From Polyangiaceae bacterium (GTDB lineage: Bacteria > Myxococcota_A > Polyangia > Polyangiales > Polyangiaceae): a DNA stretch of 34,202 nucleotides. The notes beneath the pieces were generated by a model. It worked only from the letters and a program-made list of their open reading frames with translations. It was not told the origin of the DNA and did not search any database. How positions within the stretch are numbered: position 1 is the stretch's first letter; the number at the start of each line of letters is the position of its first letter. The translations under genes and the position numbers were made by a program. Below are positions 32,425-34,202 of this stretch, piece by piece. The stretch is from contig JALOQB010000024.1 of the NCBI GenBank assembly GCA_025453595.1, positions 1 through 34,202 on the forward strand, read 5' to 3'.

Positions 32425-33432
32425 ATGGCTCGCACCCCGATGCCCGACTGGGCGATCTGGCTTTTTGCGCTGGGATACCTGGGCGGTTATGCGCCCTACA
32501 GCGCGCTGACGAAGCTGCTGTCGAAGGGGTCCGTGGCGAGCTTCGGGCCAGCGGTGCCGGGGCTGTCGTTGCTGCCGCTGTCGAGCGTGGCGTCGGTGGT
32601 GTGCGCGGTGGGGTTGCTGCTGGCGACGGGGTGGTGGCGGCAGGCGACGCGGCACACGGTGGGGGGGGTGACGTTCCACGGGCCGGGGCGCTACACGCTG
32701 CTGTCGGGGCTGTGCTCGTCGGCGATCATCCTGACGACGACGCTGGCGTACACCTTCGAGGGGATCAGCATCGTGTTCATGATGCTGCTGCTGCGGGGGG
32801 GTGTGCTGCTGATCGCGCCGGCGGTGGACCTGGTGAGCGGGAGGAAGGTGCGGTGGTTCTCGTGGGTGGCGCTGGGGCTGAGCCTGGGGGCGCTGCTGCT
32901 GGCGCTGGATCCGCGGGCGGGGTTCAAGCTGTCGCCGGCGGCGATCGTGGACGTGGTGATCTACCTGCTGGCGTATTTCGTGCGGCTGCGGCTGATGAGC
33001 AAGCTGGCGAAGGGGAGCGACGAGGACAACCTGCGGTATTTTGCCGAGGAGCAGATGGTGTCGAGCCCGGCGGCGCTGGCGGCGCTGGGGGTGCTGGCGC
33101 TGGGGAGCGGGCCGGTGGCGATGGAGCTGCGGCGAGGGTTCACCGAGGTCCCCTTCGGGCCGGCGGCGCTGGCGGTGGTGCTGGTGGGGGTGCTGTCCCA
33201 GTCGAACGGGGTGTTCGGGGGTCTGGTGCTGCTGGACAAGCGGGAGAACAGCTTTGCGGTGCCGGTGAACCGGGCGTCGAGCATCCTGGCGGGGCTGCTG
33301 GCGACGCTGGTGCTCTGGGGGTTCTTCGGGGAAAAAGCGCCAGGCGCCCGGGAGCTGGTGGGGGCGACCTTCATCCTGGTGGCGGTGCTTTTCCTGAGTT
33401 TTGGCCCGCGCTGGTCGAAGGCGGCGGGCTGA
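32425..33432 (+). CDS. EamA/DMT-superfamily membrane transporter
   Basis: 335 residues with about ten hydrophobic segments arranged as two five-helix halves, as in drug/metabolite exporters: first half from AIWLFALGYLGGYAPYSALTKLL to SWVALGLSLGALLLAL, second from IVDVVIYLLAYFVRLRLM to LVGATFILVAVLFLSF. Signature-like segments are LAYTFEGISIVFMMLLLRGGVLLIAP and NRASSILAGLLATLVLWGFFGE. Located in the inner membrane. ATG at 32425 has a purine-rich GGGAAGAGGGG upstream; the long in-frame opening before it is antisense to the TPR-like gene. Substrate unknown. Confidence 0.82.
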   Translation: MARTPMPDWAIWLFALGYLGGYAPYSALTKLLSKGSVASFGPAVPGLSLLPLSSVASVVCAVGLLLATGWWRQATRHTVGGVTFHGPGRYTLLSGLCSSAIILTTTLAYTFEGISIVFMMLLLRGGVLLIAPAVDLVSGRKVRWFSWVALGLSLGALLLALDPRAGFKLSPAAIVDVVIYLLAYFVRLRLMSKLAKGSDEDNLRYFAEEQMVSSPAALAALGVLALGSGPVAMELRRGFTEVPFGPAALAVVLVGVLSQSNGVFGGLVLLDKRENSFAVPVNRASSILAGLLATLVLWGFFGEKAPGARELVGATFILVAVLFLSFGPRWSKAAG

Positions 33433-33499
33433 GGGGCGAGGGGGTCCAACTTTTGAGGAAATAAAGGGGAGGGGTCGGGGGTTGAGGGACCCATGGCCT

Positions 33500-33515
33500 C
33501 CGGGGGTTGCCCCGG
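33500..33515. terminator. GC-rich hairpin after the transporter gene
   Basis: CCGGGG (33500-33505), GTTG loop, CCCCGG (33510-33515), 68 nt after the transporter stop. No T-run, so terminator function is only possible. Confidence 0.3.
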
Positions 33516-33563
33516 GGATCGTTGACGGGGGCCTGGAACTGGGCTCCCCTGCCGCCTCACTCC

Positions 33564-33588
33564 GGGGGAATTCCCCCCCTCTAGCTAG
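33564..33588. promoter_or_regulatory. Two adjacent perfect palindromes upstream of the repeat-protein gene
   Basis: GGGGGAATTCCCCC (33564-33577, 14 bp) and CTAGCTAG (33581-33588) are separated by 3 nt and end 12 nt before the ATG at 33601. CTAG is rare in this DNA. They could be binding sites of a dimeric regulator. No typical Shine-Dalgarno is visible between them and the ATG. Confidence 0.35.
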
Positions 33589-33600
33589 CGCACGAAGACC

Positions 33601-34202
33601 ATGGCGACGCCGCTTACCCAGAGCATCCAGACCGATTTCGACGCCATCAACGGCGAGTACGAAACCAATTTCGCCGGCCAGAACCGCGCCACCCGCGACC
33701 TGGCCAAGCTCGATCAGCTCACCTCCCGCACCAAGGCCCTGCTGGCGAAGATCGACGCCATCCCGGCGGCGGCGCGGGGCCCCGAGCTGATCACCCTCCG
33801 CAACGAGATCGAGGAGCAGAAGAAGCTCTTCGAGGCGGAGCGCGTGCAGATCGAGAAGGCCAAGAAGCTCGGCCCCACGCTGGAGCGCTTTGCCCCGCTG
33901 GCGACCGGCGCCAACCTGACCTTCTCGCGCTACAACCGCCACTTCGCCGGCAAGGGCCGCGAGACGCGGGACCTCGAGCTCCTCGAGGACATGGTGGAGG
34001 AGCTGACCCGCCTGGACAAGGAGATGACCGAGGTCATCAACCGGACGCCGCAGGATGAATTCCGCAACGACCGGAGCATCGTCCAGCAGAACCTGGAGAT
34101 GTACAAGGGCGAGCTGACGCAGATCCGGGACGCCCAGGCCAAGGGCTCGCCGGAGGCGCGGGCCGAGCGCTGCGCGACCCTGGCGAACAACCAGTTCGAG
34201 CT
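33601..34202 (+). CDS. Coiled-coil protein with 91-residue repeats, 3' end beyond the window
   Basis: Open from ATG at 33601 to the window edge (200 complete codons, no stop). Soluble, charged and helical. Two repeats are visible: Y20-x3-F24-A-G-x2-R-x-TRDL34 and Y111-x3-F115-A-G-x2-R-x-TRDL125, exactly 91 residues apart, each followed by long amphipathic helices (LDQLTSRTKALLAKIDAI; LEDMVEELTRLDKEMTEV) and a second helix (EIEEQKKLFEAERVQIEKAK; SIVQQNLEMYKGELTQIRDA). The last residues (LANNQFE) align with the run-up to a third repeat at the same spacing. Spectrin-like helical repeats are a reasonable guess. No known family recognised. Confidence 0.75.
   Translation, partial: MATPLTQSIQTDFDAINGEYETNFAGQNRATRDLAKLDQLTSRTKALLAKIDAIPAAARGPELITLRNEIEEQKKLFEAERVQIEKAKKLGPTLERFAPLATGANLTFSRYNRHFAGKGRETRDLELLEDMVEELTRLDKEMTEVINRTPQDEFRNDRSIVQQNLEMYKGELTQIRDAQAKGSPEARAERCATLANNQFE

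Overview
High-GC DNA with densely packed genes, mostly short intergenic gaps and pronounced GC bias at third codon positions. The gene families point to a Myxococcota (myxobacterial, former Deltaproteobacteria) chromosome: a four-gene spore-coat-U chaperone/usher pilus cluster, a Thg1-like protein, several cysteine-rich lipoproteins, an FHA-GAF-adenylate cyclase, a LexA with a long linker, and many lineage-restricted TPR and hypothetical proteins. The class cannot be fixed from the sequence alone. I see no tRNA, rRNA, CRISPR array, insertion sequence or prophage.

Layout. 1-667: C-terminal part of an acyl-CoA synthetase whose N-terminal side does not look like the family. 685-1916: a PIN-domain nuclease divergent from a Thg1-like 3'-5' RNA polymerase. 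2168-6354: an ATP-grasp protein divergent from a beta-propeller protein, then two lipoproteins in tandem. 6442-7939: methionine aminopeptidase divergent from a DNA-binding-domain-only LysR protein coupled to a small beta protein. 7989-13765: an Omp85-type barrel, the FHA-GAF-cyclase, a PF10118 helical metalloprotein and formate-tetrahydrofolate ligase. 13828-17967 (minus): pilus operon reading pilin, chaperone, usher, second pilin-like subunit, behind a leader that holds a sigma-54-like match and a small leader ORF. 18326-24363 (minus): topoisomerase IV (parC-parE) followed by a three-helix membrane protein and a barrel protein with a ten-heptad tail. 24449-28319: a hypothetical protein, an SGNH-type lipoprotein, a 2OG-Fe dioxygenase and lexA. 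28322-33432: a PuuE-UraD fusion, two paralogous cysteine-rich lipoproteins, two TPR-like proteins and a DMT transporter. 33601-end: a coiled-coil protein with a 91-residue repeat, cut by the window edge.

How the genes connect. The pilus genes form one functional unit, resembling the Mcu system of Myxococcus xanthus. parC and parE form an operon with two 13-nt gaps around parE. Two sites resembling the published myxobacterial LexA motif, one in the parC divergent promoter and one just before lexA, suggest that the topoisomerase region and lexA could share SOS control. Most other genes look like independent one- or two-gene units.

Most unusual points: (i) the pilin lacks a stop at the end of its domain and reads 197 nt into the chaperone gene, while a +1 shift would stop it exactly where expected; (ii) the PIN nuclease / RNA-repair polymerase head-to-head pair; (iii) a 16/17 LexA-motif match at the topoisomerase IV promoter; (iv) methionine at the quinolone-contact serine of ParC; (v) the stand-alone LysR DNA-binding domain coupled to a small beta protein; (vi) the 91-residue repeat protein behind a double palindrome. 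All calls were made by reading; no database search was run.
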